Notes: generated by a model from the letters alone, not told the origin. Shown: positions 54,324 through 63,911, numbered from the stretch's first letter. The stretch: DNA of 64,000 nucleotides from Bacillus sp. FJAT-22090 (GCF_007676755.1 NZ_VEBK01000012.1:62001-126000); one strand, 5' to 3'. Made by a program: numbers and translations.

Positions 54324-54590
54324 TCAGTTTAGTAATTCTCTTAAGTAATCTCTTAATTCATCTGCTTCTATTTCAGTTCTATTGTAGACATGTTCTAGAT
54401 AGCCGGGTTCTTCTAAGTCATCTGGACCGAGAATGGCTGCTCTGCCATATTGAATATCCATTACAAGCACTTTTCCGAAAAAACGGGAGCTTTGTAAAAT
54501 GGCTAAATCATATCTTTGGGAATCTCCAGTAAATCCAACGAATCTTGTTTTTGTATCCTCTACATCATCATATAAAAAAAAGCGTTCCAC
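54324..54590 (-). CDS. DUF3055-family protein
   Basis: 88 residues, mostly acidic: MERFFLYDDVEDTKTRFVGF, DSQRYDLAILQSSRFFGKVL and the late HVYNRTEIEADELRDYLREL fit the DUF3055 family of Bacillales, function unknown. It stands divergent from yutE, where B. subtilis also has small yut genes. Ribosome site AGGAAGGAGAG on the minus strand. Confidence 0.72.
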   Translation of the reverse strand: MERFFLYDDVEDTKTRFVGFTGDSQRYDLAILQSSRFFGKVLVMDIQYGRAAILGPDDLEEPGYLEHVYNRTEIEADELRDYLRELLN

Positions 54591-54675
54591 CTTGTGACTC
54601 TCCTTCCTAACTACGAATTATGGTACTATAGAATAGAGGTATATATCAACTGAACATTATTCGGGAGGCTTTTCC

Positions 54676-55137
54676 ATGTATTTTGTAGATCGTAAAAAAA
54701 TAGCGTTGACATTAGACCATATGAAGAACTTATTAGCATTAATCGACAATAAAACGGATTGGCATGCATCTGAACTATCTAAATTAGCATTAGAACGTGT
54801 AGGACAAAATATGATTGAAGCAATAGTAGATGTGGGAAATTCGATGATTGATGGGTTCATCATGCGTGATCCAGGTGGATATGATGATATTATCGACATT
54901 TTAACAGATGAAAAGGTTATTTCTCTTGAAATGGACGCTCCGTTAAAAGAAGTGATTGAATTTAGAAAAGAGTTAGTTCGCCATTTTTACGCAGTTGACC
55001 ATAAGAAATTAGAGAATATATTAGTTTCCAATTTAGCACATCTGAAACAATTTCCAGTGAAAGTAGAAAATTATTTAGTCAATGAATTAGGGCCGGTTTC
55101 CGCATTTTTGCCGGAGGATTCCAATGTTGAATTATAA
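54676..55137 (+). CDS. yutE: DUF86/HepT-like protein (YutE)
   Basis: 153 residues, all helical. ALERVGQNMIEAIVDVGNSM and EFRKELVRHFYAVDH contain the Arg-x5-His-x-Tyr-type motif of HepT-like (DUF86) proteins, which in toxin pairs act as RNases neutralised by an MntA nucleotidyltransferase. No MntA gene lies next to it. It is a conserved single gene in Bacillales, so a housekeeping role is likely. The end overlaps yutF by 14 bases. Confidence 0.85.
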   Translation: MYFVDRKKIALTLDHMKNLLALIDNKTDWHASELSKLALERVGQNMIEAIVDVGNSMIDGFIMRDPGGYDDIIDILTDEKVISLEMDAPLKEVIEFRKELVRHFYAVDHKKLENILVSNLAHLKQFPVKVENYLVNELGPVSAFLPEDSNVEL

Positions 55138-55888
55138 AGCTTATTTTCTAGATTTGGATGGCACTGTGTATAAGGGGAAAACGCCGATCAAGGAAGCGGT
55201 GGATTTTGTTCACTACTTGCAAAAGAATGGCATTGAACCTTTTTTTGTCACAAACAACTCATCGATGACACAGAAGCAATTGCAAGAAAAAATTGCGAAG
55301 ATGGACGTGCATACAGATTTAGATCATATCATTTCTTCATCCATTGCCGCAGCAAATTATATGGATGAACATTATAAAGGAAAGTCCGTATTTATGATTG
55401 GCGAAATGGGACTTCAGGATGCGCTTGATGCCAAACATATTGTGAGAACAGAAGATATAGCAGACGTAGTCGTAATGGGAATAGATCGTTCTATTAATTA
55501 TGAAAAGCTTGCTACTGCTTGTCTTTCTATCCGAGCGGGAGCGGCTTTCATATCGACTAATAGTGATCATGCGTTTCCTACTGAAAAGGGGCTAGTACCA
55601 GGTAATGGTGCCTTTACAAAATTAGTAGAGCATTCTACAGGTGTAGAACCAATCTTTATGGGAAAACCAGAATCATTCATGTTGGAGTTAATTCAGAAAA
55701 AATATGGGTATAGTAAAGAAGAGATGATCATGATTGGAGACAATTATCAAACGGACATTTTGACAGGTATTCGTATGGGGATTCATACAGCTCATGTGAA
55801 CAGCGGGGTAAACCGGACAGAAGAAGTGCAAATGCAAGCAGAGCAGCCTACGTATTATTTGCAGTCGCTTCAAGAATGGATAAAATAA
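55124..55888 (+). CDS. yutF: NagD-like HAD phosphatase (YutF)
   Basis: 254 residues of the HAD superfamily, NagD/p-nitrophenyl phosphatase type: YFLDLDGTVYKGKTP (nucleophile Asp and acid Asp), FFVTNNSSMTQKQL, a C2-type cap, GKPESFMLELI with the Lys, and MIGDNYQTDI for Mg2+. Likely cleans up small phosphorylated metabolites. GGAGGATTCCA supplies the ribosome site inside yutE; TTG 55127 is an alternative start. Confidence 0.92.
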   Translation: MLNYKAYFLDLDGTVYKGKTPIKEAVDFVHYLQKNGIEPFFVTNNSSMTQKQLQEKIAKMDVHTDLDHIISSSIAAANYMDEHYKGKSVFMIGEMGLQDALDAKHIVRTEDIADVVVMGIDRSINYEKLATACLSIRAGAAFISTNSDHAFPTEKGLVPGNGAFTKLVEHSTGVEPIFMGKPESFMLELIQKKYGYSKEEMIMIGDNYQTDILTGIRMGIHTAHVNSGVNRTEEVQMQAEQPTYYLQSLQEWIK

Positions 55889-55915
55889 AAGACTGGAAAC
55901 AATTCGCAGTCTTTT
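55887..55915. terminator. bidirectional terminator between yutF and yuzB
   Basis: AAAAGACTG / CAGTCTTTT, 9 bp, 11-base loop, touching the ends of both convergent genes. Confidence 0.82.
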
Positions 55916-56150
55916 AAAATAGGGGATTTTCTTCAATGTATTCATATATTTTTTTCACAAGATCATTTGGGGAATCGCCTTCTACCACATCTCCATTTAC
56001 GATAGCAAATAACGTTTCGGAGCACAGGGAACAATAGCTTAAACAGCCATATTCGAGTACATCTAAATTTGGATCTTGTTCTAGAATGTCAAAAGCTTCT
56101 TGTGAACCATTTGCAAGGTTGCTTATACAAAATTCAACCATAGGATTCAT
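55914..56150 (-). CDS. yuzB: YuzB-family protein (DUF1450)
   Basis: 78 residues: [20 protein letters not shown] and [20 protein letters not shown], with Cys-x3-Cys-x2-Cys spacing typical of DUF1450. It may bind a metal or an Fe-S cluster; function unknown. ATG 56150 has GAGGTGA at the right distance; the GTG nine bases further up overlaps that site and is not used. Confidence 0.88.
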   Translation of the reverse strand: MNPMVEFCISNLANGSQEAFDILEQDPNLDVLEYGCLSYCSLCSETLFAIVNGDVVEGDSPNDLVKKIYEYIEENPLF

Positions 56151-56277
56151 AGCTGTCACCTCACTACTCCGTCATGCTACTCCATTTTTAGACAAACGTC
56201 AATTTAGAAGCTCTCTTGTGAAAAGCATCACAATCATTTATAATTTGAGATGACATTGAAAGATGAGGGAGAATATT

Positions 56278-57345
56278 ATGCGAAAATTAGTATTGTTAGG
56301 TGGAGGATATGGGAATATGCGTATTTTGTCACGCCTATTGCCAACTAGTTTACCAAATGATGTAGAAATCACATTAATAGACCGAACGCCATTTCATAGT
56401 TTAAAAACAGAGTTTTATGCTTTAGCGGCAGGAACAGCATCCGATCATGAAATTCGAGTAGGATTTCCAGATAGTGATAAGTTGACGATTAAGTATGGTG
56501 AAATAGTAGAGATTGATGTGGAAAGCAAGCGTGTTTTAATGGCAGATGGACAAGCGGTGCCTTATGATGATTTAGTCGTTGGGCTAGGCTGTGAAGATAA
56601 GTATCATGATGTACCGGGGGCAGATGAGTTTACTTATAGTATTCAAACAATCGGGCGCTCGCGTGACACATATACGAAGATCGGTGGTCTTTCTGCGGGT
56701 TCAGTAGTTGGAATTGTAGGAGCCGGCTTAAGTGGAATTGAGTTAGCTAGTGAACTTCGTGAGAGTCGACCAGACTTGCGAATTAAACTATTCGACCGTA
56801 GTCCTCGTATTTTAAGAGATTTCCCGGAAAGATTAAGTAATTACGTACAGAAATGGTTCGATTCCAATGATGTGGAAGTTGTAAGTAACTCGAACATTAC
56901 GAAAGTAGAGCCAAATAAGTTATATAATCATGAAGAGATTATTCCCGTAGATGTTGTTGTTTGGACAGCAGGTATTCAACCAGCGGCATCTGTACGAGCT
57001 TTACCAGGTGAAAAAGATAAAACTGGTAGAGTGATTTTAACGCAGTATCATGATTTACCAAATTACGAGAATGTCTTCGTTGTAGGAGATTGTGCTTCAC
57101 TTCCTTTTGCACCGAGTGCACAATTAGCGGAAGAACAAGCGGAGCAAATTGTGAAAGTCTTACAAGCAAGATGGAAAGAGTTGCCGTTACCTGACAAGAT
57201 GCCAGAAATTAAGTTAAAAGGGTTCATGGGATCGCTTGGTAAGAAACAAGGTTTTGCCTACATGGCAGACATTTCCGTGACTGGACGAATTGCAAGACTG
57301 ATGAAGTCAGGACTGCTTTGGATGTATAAGAGACATAATGGTTAA
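56278..57345 (+). CDS. yutJ: NADH dehydrogenase-like FAD oxidoreductase (YutJ)
   Basis: 355 residues, two-dinucleotide-binding-domain flavoprotein of the NDH-2 type: KLVLLGGGYGNMRIL at the N-terminus, VVGIVGAGLSGIELASELR for NAD(P)H, and FVVGDCASLPFAPSAQLAEE for FAD. Shorter than true type II NADH dehydrogenases at the C-terminus, so membrane attachment is uncertain. The electron acceptor is unknown. ATG 56278 has GAGGGAG upstream. Confidence 0.88.
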   Translation: MRKLVLLGGGYGNMRILSRLLPTSLPNDVEITLIDRTPFHSLKTEFYALAAGTASDHEIRVGFPDSDKLTIKYGEIVEIDVESKRVLMADGQAVPYDDLVVGLGCEDKYHDVPGADEFTYSIQTIGRSRDTYTKIGGLSAGSVVGIVGAGLSGIELASELRESRPDLRIKLFDRSPRILRDFPERLSNYVQKWFDSNDVEVVSNSNITKVEPNKLYNHEEIIPVDVVVWTAGIQPAASVRALPGEKDKTGRVILTQYHDLPNYENVFVVGDCASLPFAPSAQLAEEQAEQIVKVLQARWKELPLPDKMPEIKLKGFMGSLGKKQGFAYMADISVTGRIARLMKSGLLWMYKRHNG

Positions 57346-57389
57346 AAAACCTTAGAAACGTTGTCGTATCAGCGTTTCTAAGGTTTTTT
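57344..57389. terminator. bidirectional terminator between yutJ and ku
   Basis: AAAAAACCTTAGAAACG / CGTTTCTAAGGTTTTTT, perfect 17-bp stem with a 12-base loop. Confidence 0.95.
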
Positions 57390-57392
57390 CGA

Positions 57393-58217
57393 TTAAGACG
57401 TTTTTGCCACTTTTTTCTTTCTGGTAGCTGGTTTTTTCTTTGGAGAAGTTTTGTCCAGGGAGGCTTGAAGTGCAGACATTAGGTCGGTTACGTTAGATGG
57501 GAGGGGCTGCTTGTCTGTTACTGAAACAGTATGATTGCCAGCTTTTTTCTCTTCTATTAACTCCATTAACGCTGTTCGATATTCGTCTGTGTATTTTTCT
57601 GGCTCGAAGGCGGTTGTTAATTGGTCTACTAGTAAAAGTGCTGTATCTAGTTCTTTTTGAACGACTGTTTCTGCACTTGGGATATTCGGGACATCCGAGG
57701 TGCTTCGAACTTCGTCAGGAAAATGGATAGTTTCCATTACTAAAGTGTCTTTATAAACACGAACTACTGCTAATTGTTCTTTCGAGCGAATGATTATTTT
57801 AGCAACTCCTATTTTACCGGATTCCTCTAATGTCTTTCTTAATAGAGAATATGCCTTTCCTCCTGTAGTATCGGGTGACAAAAAATAGGAACGTTCAAAA
57901 TAAATGGGATCAATTTCTTCTAGTTTGACAAAATCGATTATTTCTACGGCCTTATCTTCATTTTCTTTTTTTAGTCTTTCGAGTTCTTCTGCTTCTAATA
58001 CGACAAACTTGTTTTTAGCATATTCGTATGCTTTTACAATATCCTCTTCGTTCACTTCTTTATTGCAACCTTCACAGACTTTCTTATAGCTGATCGGTGT
58101 ATGACATTCTTTGTGAAGTTGTCTAAGTTTAATATCTTTATTTTCAGTTGCAGCGTGTAATTTTATGGGGATATTAACTAATCCAAAGCTGATGCTTCCT
58201 TTCCAAACTGTATGCAT
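57393..58217 (-). CDS. ku: Ku protein for non-homologous end joining
   Basis: 274 residues. A Ku core (HTVWKGSISFGLVNIPIKLH, HKECHTPISYKKVCEGCNKE, PIYFERSYFLSPD) and a lysine-rich C-terminal tail (KKKPATRKKKVAKTS). It binds DNA ends and recruits LigD. The ligD gene lies divergently 114 bases away. In B. subtilis the pair (ykoV/ykoU) protects germinating spores; similar sigma-G timing is likely but not visible here. Confidence 0.95.
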   Translation of the reverse strand: MHTVWKGSISFGLVNIPIKLHAATENKDIKLRQLHKECHTPISYKKVCEGCNKEVNEEDIVKAYEYAKNKFVVLEAEELERLKKENEDKAVEIIDFVKLEEIDPIYFERSYFLSPDTTGGKAYSLLRKTLEESGKIGVAKIIIRSKEQLAVVRVYKDTLVMETIHFPDEVRSTSDVPNIPSAETVVQKELDTALLLVDQLTTAFEPEKYTDEYRTALMELIEEKKAGNHTVSVTDKQPLPSNVTDLMSALQASLDKTSPKKKPATRKKKVAKTS

Positions 58218-58331
58218 GTTAAATCACCTTTTCTTTTCTTTTAATCATTATGGTATTTTCTTTTCACTTTTATGTATCAAGAGATTGGTTTGTTCGAATG
58301 CTATAACAAACATGCGAAAAAGGTGAGAAAA

Positions 58332-60167
58332 TTGAAGCCGATGCTTTTAACTGCCGCAGATGAAATTACCGTGGGAAACGAATGGCTGTATGAAACAAAA
58401 TACGATGGCTTTCGCTGCATACTAGAATGGAAGGAGGAACCTATTCTTACAAGTAGGAATGGGAAGATACTAAATAATATGTTCCCCGAGATCATTCACT
58501 TTTGTCATACTATATATGAGAATATAAAATCGAATCTACCTTTAACAATCGATGGCGAATTAGTTTATTTAAAGAATAATTTTAAAAGTGATTTTTCCAT
58601 CGTGCAAACAAGAGGCAGAATGAGCAATAAAGAATCCATTTCAAACCATGTGAAAATATTCCCTTGTCATTATGTGGTTTTTGATATTTTACAATACAAA
58701 GGTGAGAGTCAAACGAATCGATACTTAACAACGCGTAAACAGCTATTAGCTAAATTAATGAAAGGGCTCGGACTTTCTACTACAGTGAACTATATGGATA
58801 AAAGAAAAATCCAAGCTATCGACGTTTTTCAAGATAGTGAGGAATTGTGGACACAGATCAAAGTGAATAATGGGGAAGGGATTATTGCAAAGAAAAAGAC
58901 AAGTAAATGGGTGAGTAATACTCGTTCAATTAGTTGGCAGAAAATAAAAAACTGGAGATATGTAAATGTCGTATTAACTAAATATGATAAAAATAATGGC
59001 TTTTTCAATGGCGCTGTCTTTCTTGACGATTCTTTAGTTGACGTTGTTACCTTTCACAATGGATTGAAGGATGAAGAATTCCACACACTGGCGTCACTAT
59101 TTGAATCGAATGGTACGAAGCAAAAGGGGGAGGTTTGGGGTATTCATCCATCTATTTGCGTAGAGGTCGCTTGTATTGACTTTTTTAGTGACTATTTAAG
59201 AGAGCCAAGCTTTCACGCCTTTAAACTAGATATGGATCCGCAGGAATGCACATGGAAAGCAATGCAAAGAAAGTTGAATCCACTTCCAGAACAAATGGAG
59301 TTTACACATCCAGAAAAGATACTATGGCCTACTATTGGTTTTACAAAAGACGATTACTTGCTTTATTTACAAAAGGCTTCCTCTCATATTCTTCCCTTTT
59401 TACACGATAGGCTGTTAACGGTGATTCGTTATCCTCATGGAATGACAGGCAGTATGGAGCGGTTTTTTCAAAAACATGCTCCCGACTATGCCCCTGATTA
59501 TATCCAAACCAAACTTGTCGAAGATATAAACTATATATTGTGCAATGATGTGGAATCTTTGTTATGGCTAGGAAATCAACTCGCACTTGAGTTTCATATC
59601 CCATTTCAAACAATTCATACGAACAAGCCGACAGAGATTGTATTTGACTTAGACCCTCCTTCGGTTAAAGCGTTTTCTTTAGCTATAGAAGCAGCACTAC
59701 GGATGAAAGCAATTTTTGATCATTTCGATTTAACATCTTATATCAAAACATCTGGCGGGAAAGGGATGCAAGTCTATATTCCTTTGCCGAACGATGTCTT
59801 TTCATATGAAGACACAAGTACATTTACCCAATTTATATGCAACTTTTTAGTTGAACAGGAGCCACAATGGTTTACAACAGAGCGTCTGAAAAAGAATCGG
59901 GGAAATAAATTATATTTGGATTATGTCCAGCATAAAGAAGGGAAAACCATCATTGCTCCCTATTCTCCACGTGGCAATATCCAAGGCTTGATAGCAACTC
60001 CGCTAAATTGGCAGGAGGTAAAAGAGTCCTTAAAGCCAAGTATGTACACGATCCCCGCCGTTCTAGAACGTTTGGAAAAACAAGCGGACCCATTTCGAGA
60101 CTTCAGACAAGATAATAATGAGGAAGAGTTTAAGAATGTGCTTAGTCAATTAGAAGGACAACATTAA
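58332..60167 (+). CDS. ligD: ATP-dependent DNA ligase D (ligase plus polymerase domains)
   Basis: 611 residues. Ligase domain first (about 1-310): YETKYDGFRCILEW with the AMP-accepting Lys23, DGELVYLKNN, and GEGIIAKKKTSKW. Then a primase-type polymerase domain (about 320-611) with IVFDLDPPS and TSGGKGMQVYIPLP. This order (ligase, polymerase, no phosphoesterase) is the YkoU arrangement. TTG 58332 has AAAAGGTGAG upstream; the ATG 60 bases earlier lacks such a site. Works with Ku in end joining. Confidence 0.93.
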   Translation: MKPMLLTAADEITVGNEWLYETKYDGFRCILEWKEEPILTSRNGKILNNMFPEIIHFCHTIYENIKSNLPLTIDGELVYLKNNFKSDFSIVQTRGRMSNKESISNHVKIFPCHYVVFDILQYKGESQTNRYLTTRKQLLAKLMKGLGLSTTVNYMDKRKIQAIDVFQDSEELWTQIKVNNGEGIIAKKKTSKWVSNTRSISWQKIKNWRYVNVVLTKYDKNNGFFNGAVFLDDSLVDVVTFHNGLKDEEFHTLASLFESNGTKQKGEVWGIHPSICVEVACIDFFSDYLREPSFHAFKLDMDPQECTWKAMQRKLNPLPEQMEFTHPEKILWPTIGFTKDDYLLYLQKASSHILPFLHDRLLTVIRYPHGMTGSMERFFQKHAPDYAPDYIQTKLVEDINYILCNDVESLLWLGNQLALEFHIPFQTIHTNKPTEIVFDLDPPSVKAFSLAIEAALRMKAIFDHFDLTSYIKTSGGKGMQVYIPLPNDVFSYEDTSTFTQFICNFLVEQEPQWFTTERLKKNRGNKLYLDYVQHKEGKTIIAPYSPRGNIQGLIATPLNWQEVKESLKPSMYTIPAVLERLEKQADPFRDFRQDNNEEEFKNVLSQLEGQH

Positions 60168-60203
60168 GTTTTAAACGAAAAGGGGAGAAAAGAACAAGAG
60201 GAC

Positions 60204-60240
60204 AGGATATTTTGACTATCTATTCAAAGTATCCTATCTT
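60204..60240 (+). terminator. ligD terminator
   Basis: AGGATATTTTGA / TCAAAGTATCCT, 12 pairs with one G-T, 8-base loop, followed by ATCTTTATT. Confidence 0.75.
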
Positions 60241-60381
60241 TATTAACTATATTAAAATAATTAGAAAATTGTAAAACAAAACTTTCCCAAATGGTAAAAA
60301 AGTGTATAATTGGATTAATATTTTATTTATTCAGAAATTTCCTGATTTAATATAGTATTCTTGTAAGGAGGATTTCAAATA

Positions 60382-61245
60382 ATGTCTATATTAGAAAGTA
60401 TTACTCGTTTCCTTTGCGTTGTCATTGGTCTAATCCTTCTAAGTGCATTTGTGGGGTTGTTTAATAATGGAATTCAATTGGATATGGGTTTATATATAGA
60501 TTCCGTGATTCGTATTATTCATTCATTGATTCAACCGCATAATTTAGTGTTCATCGGTCCAACGGGATTTGAGTATTCTATTTTCGTTAACTTTTGGGAC
60601 TATTACTTCTATTCTACTATTATATTTTTAACGGCATTATTAATATCAATAACTGTAGGCATTTTCCTGTCTTATTTAACGACGTTATTACCTAAAAGGA
60701 TTAACCTATTTGTTGTTAAAATTGCCTCTTTGTTAGAATCCATACCAGACTTGTTTATCATAATAGTTATTCAATTTTCTGCCCTATATTATTACCAACA
60801 AACGGGTACAAGGTTATTTTCAATCATTGGTACAGGTCAGAACAGAACGTATATTTTACCTATTGTCGTATTAGCTTTAATTCCATCATTAATGATATTT
60901 AAAGTTATTCTATATTTAGTAAATGATGAATTAGAGAAAACTTATGTTCAATTAGCTAAAGGTAAAGGATTTACTAGGACACATGTTTTTTTCAAACATG
61001 TATTAAGGAATATTGCTCCGAGTATCATTATCCATAGCAAGTCTGTTATTCTAATCATTTTGTCTTCCATGGTTATTTTTGAGAAGCTTTTTAATATTTA
61101 TGGCATATTCACTTTTATTTTGGAATATCAAGAACCTGAAATTATTGCCTTTTCACTAGTTATGATATATTTGCCTTTTTTCATCGTTTATACTTCCCTA
61201 ACAGGTTTTATCTTTAAAAAGACTGGTCAAAGATTGGAATGGTGA
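60382..61245 (+). CDS. ABC transporter permease, DppB/OppB type
   Basis: 287 residues with six membrane helices. The EAA-type loop is LAKGKGFTRTHVFFKHVLRN, which docks to an ATPase. A long first outer loop (about 30-75) follows helix 1. Members import peptides, nickel or similar ligands. TAAGGAGGATTTC precedes the ATG. No ATPase or binding-protein gene is next to it, so the substrate is unknown and the partners must be encoded elsewhere. Confidence 0.85.
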   Translation: MSILESITRFLCVVIGLILLSAFVGLFNNGIQLDMGLYIDSVIRIIHSLIQPHNLVFIGPTGFEYSIFVNFWDYYFYSTIIFLTALLISITVGIFLSYLTTLLPKRINLFVVKIASLLESIPDLFIIIVIQFSALYYYQQTGTRLFSIIGTGQNRTYILPIVVLALIPSLMIFKVILYLVNDELEKTYVQLAKGKGFTRTHVFFKHVLRNIAPSIIIHSKSVILIILSSMVIFEKLFNIYGIFTFILEYQEPEIIAFSLVMIYLPFFIVYTSLTGFIFKKTGQRLEW

Positions 61246-61250
61246 TATAA

Positions 61251-62276
61251 ATGAGTATAGTGAAAAGAGCTTTTAAAAATAAATTATTTCTCTTAGGATT
61301 TGTCACTATTAGCGGAATTTTATTAGCTAGTCTTTTTTATTTATTAGTTTTTCATGATCATATTCCTGTCTCTCCACTATTGTATGACAACAGTGGAAAA
61401 CCATTACCTGCTCCATATAACTGGGAACTCTATCCACCATTTGGAACTGATAATTTCGGTAGAAATATTGCTATAGTGATGCTTGTTGGCGCGAAATATA
61501 CTATATTTGCAGCTACTGTTATTACAATAATAAGAGTTGTACCCTCGATATTATTTGGCTTTCTTATTCATTTTTATTTAGGAAAAATCGAAAGACCTAT
61601 TAAATATTTAGCCGATTCGATTAATTATTTTCCAATTACTTTATTCGCAATATTACTACTCAAACGGATTAGTTACGATGAAGTTTTAATGTCGATGGGG
61701 GATCTAGTGCAACCATTGTTGGAAATGACATTAATATATATTTTTGTTTTATCGATAGTATACATACCTACTAATGCTGTATTAATCGCAAATGAAGTAA
61801 AACTAATTAACAAAATGGAGTTTATTGAGTGTTCAAAAACTTTAGGAGCAACAACATGGCATATAATTACAAAACATGTCAAACCATTTTTAGTTCCACA
61901 GCTTTATATAATCTTTATAAAAGAGTTTATGCAATCGCTTATTCTGATGTCTCACTTAGGTGTTTTAAGTATTTTTATAGGTGGGCTATATCTTAAAGAA
62001 GATTTATTTGGAGTTAGAAGGGATGTCTCTATCTCAAGTGATTGGGCAGGTGCTTTAGGAATGTGGTGGAATTTACTTTGGACGCCTTATGTGTGGATAC
62101 CTTTTATACCCATTGTTCTATTGACTATATTAATTTTAGCAGCTAAATGTATCTTAGATGGTCTACAACATGTGTTATCGACAGATGAGCGCATCGTCAA
62201 TGTACCTGAAAAGGAATCAACGGAAGAACTAAAACAGTTAGGTCCATTTCAGCTACTAAACACAAAAACTAATTAA
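61251..62276 (+). CDS. ABC transporter permease, DppC/OppC type
   Basis: 341 residues with about six helices; PPFGTDNFGRNIAIVMLVGA is the conserved DppC segment after the first outer loop, and ECSKTLGATTWHIITKHVKP is the EAA loop. It starts five bases after the DppB-like gene and forms a heterodimer with it. The C-terminal tail of about 35 residues is longer than usual. No other components follow; a terminator ends the pair. Confidence 0.88.
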   Translation: MSIVKRAFKNKLFLLGFVTISGILLASLFYLLVFHDHIPVSPLLYDNSGKPLPAPYNWELYPPFGTDNFGRNIAIVMLVGAKYTIFAATVITIIRVVPSILFGFLIHFYLGKIERPIKYLADSINYFPITLFAILLLKRISYDEVLMSMGDLVQPLLEMTLIYIFVLSIVYIPTNAVLIANEVKLINKMEFIECSKTLGATTWHIITKHVKPFLVPQLYIIFIKEFMQSLILMSHLGVLSIFIGGLYLKEDLFGVRRDVSISSDWAGALGMWWNLLWTPYVWIPFIPIVLLTILILAAKCILDGLQHVLSTDERIVNVPEKESTEELKQLGPFQLLNTKTN

Positions 62277-62286
62277 TCGTATGTAA

Positions 62287-62320
62287 AAAGACAAGCAGAG
62301 CTGGTATTCTGCTTGTCTTT
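62287..62320. terminator. terminator between the permease pair and yuzD
   Basis: AAAGACAAGCAGA / TCTGCTTGTCTTT, perfect 13-bp stem, 8-base loop; usable from both sides. Confidence 0.88.
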
Positions 62321-62323
62321 CTA

Positions 62324-62656
62324 TTATTCTATCTCACTCACATACCCATATTTCTCAAGAGCTGCATATACTGGCTTTAGTTGAATATAGCCTTCACCAA
62401 TGACTTCATCGTTTATCATGACAAGTGGATAGAAAAATTCATCCTCTGCAATTCGATTGGCAATATCTTGTTGTTTGTCATTCTCAATTGGCTGCTCGAT
62501 ATCGATATAGGTAAACGTTATATCGTTTGCTGGAAATTTCCGGTCGATTGCTGCTTGCAGCCATTCGTATGTATCCTTGGAGGATGGGGCATTTACACAA
62601 CTTGCACACATAATATCTGCACCATAAATTTCTATATTTAACGCTTGATGTTTCAT
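62324..62656 (-). CDS. yuzD: YuzD-family protein (DUF1462), thioredoxin-fold
   Basis: 110 residues: IEIYGADIMCASCVNAPSSK has a Cys-x2-Cys near residues 17-20, and FFYPLVMINDEVIGEGYIQL carries the cis-proline region of a glutaredoxin-like fold. Probable disulfide or metal handling; function unproven. Divergent from the NifU-type gene, as in B. subtilis (yuzD next to yutI). Confidence 0.88.
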   Translation of the reverse strand: MKHQALNIEIYGADIMCASCVNAPSSKDTYEWLQAAIDRKFPANDITFTYIDIEQPIENDKQQDIANRIAEDEFFYPLVMINDEVIGEGYIQLKPVYAALEKYGYVSEIE

Positions 62657-62739
62657 GATTGATTAGCTCCTTCGAATTCTTTATTGGATTTTTTTCTTAC
62701 ATCTGATTATAATGATTATAGCGAAAGGAGTCGATAGAT

Positions 62740-62973
62740 ATGACTGATACAATGAATGAACAAGTTCAAGAAGTTTTAGATAAATTACGCCCATTTTTAC
62801 TGCGTGATGGGGGAGACTGCGAACTTGTTGACGTTGAAGACGGTATTGTAAAACTACGCCTTCTAGGAGCTTGCGGAACTTGCCCAAGTTCAACAATCAC
62901 ATTAAAAGCAGGTATTGAGCGCGCTTTACTAGAAGAAGTACCAGGCGTAGTAGAAGTAGAACAAGTATTTTAA
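62740..62973 (+). CDS. yutI: NifU-like Fe-S carrier (YutI)
   Basis: 77 residues, a single NifU C-terminal domain: [20 protein letters not shown] and [20 protein letters not shown] with the CxxC that binds a 4Fe-4S cluster for transfer to targets. AAAGGAG precedes the ATG. It complements sufCDSUB at 38.7-43.9 kb and the SufA-type gene at the right edge. Confidence 0.94.
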   Translation: MTDTMNEQVQEVLDKLRPFLLRDGGDCELVDVEDGIVKLRLLGACGTCPSSTITLKAGIERALLEEVPGVVEVEQVF

Positions 62974-62983
62974 TAGCGAATTA

Positions 62984-63015
62984 AAAAAGAAGCCGTTATG
63001 CGTAGGCTTCTTTTT
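62984..63015. terminator. bidirectional terminator between yutI and the DUF2225 gene
   Basis: AAAAAGAAGCC / GGCTTCTTTTT, 11 bp; the end of the minus-strand coding sequence lies in the loop and right arm. Confidence 0.85.
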
Positions 63016-63697
63016 CTTTTTCTCGGGTTTCTCGAATTTCTTGCCAACGCTCTTTTGCCATTTCTACAATTTTAGGTTCAAGTGACGTGCTTTGTTTTTC
63101 AATCACCTTCGAAAAATAACGTGTAGCATATTCCATCTCACCAATTCTCCGTGATAACTCTGCTATTAAATAGAGCATTTTTGTCTCAGACATTTGTGTC
63201 CCACTATAATCATCACTAGAATAGGAATCGACATATCGATCTCTTGCTATTTCTAAAAAACGAAGTTCTTCTTCTGTTTTGTTAAGTAGTCGATAAAGCC
63301 AAGCGGTACGTAAAGCTAAACCAGCAATATTAATGAATTTTTCTTTTTTTATCGTACCGCAGAAAATACCTAGCTTGTATGCAGTAATGCCTTCGTTTAT
63401 AGTTCTTTCATTTCCAAAAGAACGAGCAACCCATTTGTTTGCGATTTTTTCTTGGATGTCTTCTTTTACACCTGGTGCGTAGTATTTCGAAAATTCCTCT
63501 GTAAATGAAAAACCACAATGTTCACAAACAAATATATTATAAAGCAAAGGATTTATTTCTTTGTTTTGATAAATTGGTTGAAAGTCAGATTCATGGGATT
63601 CTACTTTAACAAATTTAGATCGTACTTTAGTCGTTTTAAACTTCTGTTTACAATGCAGGCACTCAATATCTTTTTGATAATAGGGAGATAATTCCAT
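62996..63697 (-). CDS. DUF2225-family protein with N-terminal zinc-ribbon-like cysteines
   Basis: 233 residues. Two Cys-x2-Cys pairs (IECLHCKQKF and FVCEHCGFSF) form a likely zinc site within the first 65 residues. The remainder is helical with TPR-like repeats (NIAGLALRTAWLYRLLNKTE). DUF2225 is common in Bacillales and clostridia; the function is unknown. ATG 63697 has AAGAGG seven bases upstream. The coding end extends into the terminator. Confidence 0.85.
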   Translation of the reverse strand: MELSPYYQKDIECLHCKQKFKTTKVRSKFVKVESHESDFQPIYQNKEINPLLYNIFVCEHCGFSFTEEFSKYYAPGVKEDIQEKIANKWVARSFGNERTINEGITAYKLGIFCGTIKKEKFINIAGLALRTAWLYRLLNKTEEELRFLEIARDRYVDSYSSDDYSGTQMSETKMLYLIAELSRRIGEMEYATRYFSKVIEKQSTSLEPKIVEMAKERWQEIRETREKEKEAYA

Positions 63698-63911
63698 CAA
63701 ATAACCTCTTTTCGTCCTATTGTTGAATAGTTCTATTATACCTTATTGCCCACGTAAAAGCGATAGTTTGAAGTGGTTCTAATGTCACGGTTTATGTAAA
63801 AGTGTCCAATTTAATTAAATATGTCTAATCGTCTTTAATTCAAGCGGTTTTCCTTGTCTAGATAGTAAAAACATTGATATGATAGAACAAAGGAAGGAAT
63901 GGTGATTTCAG

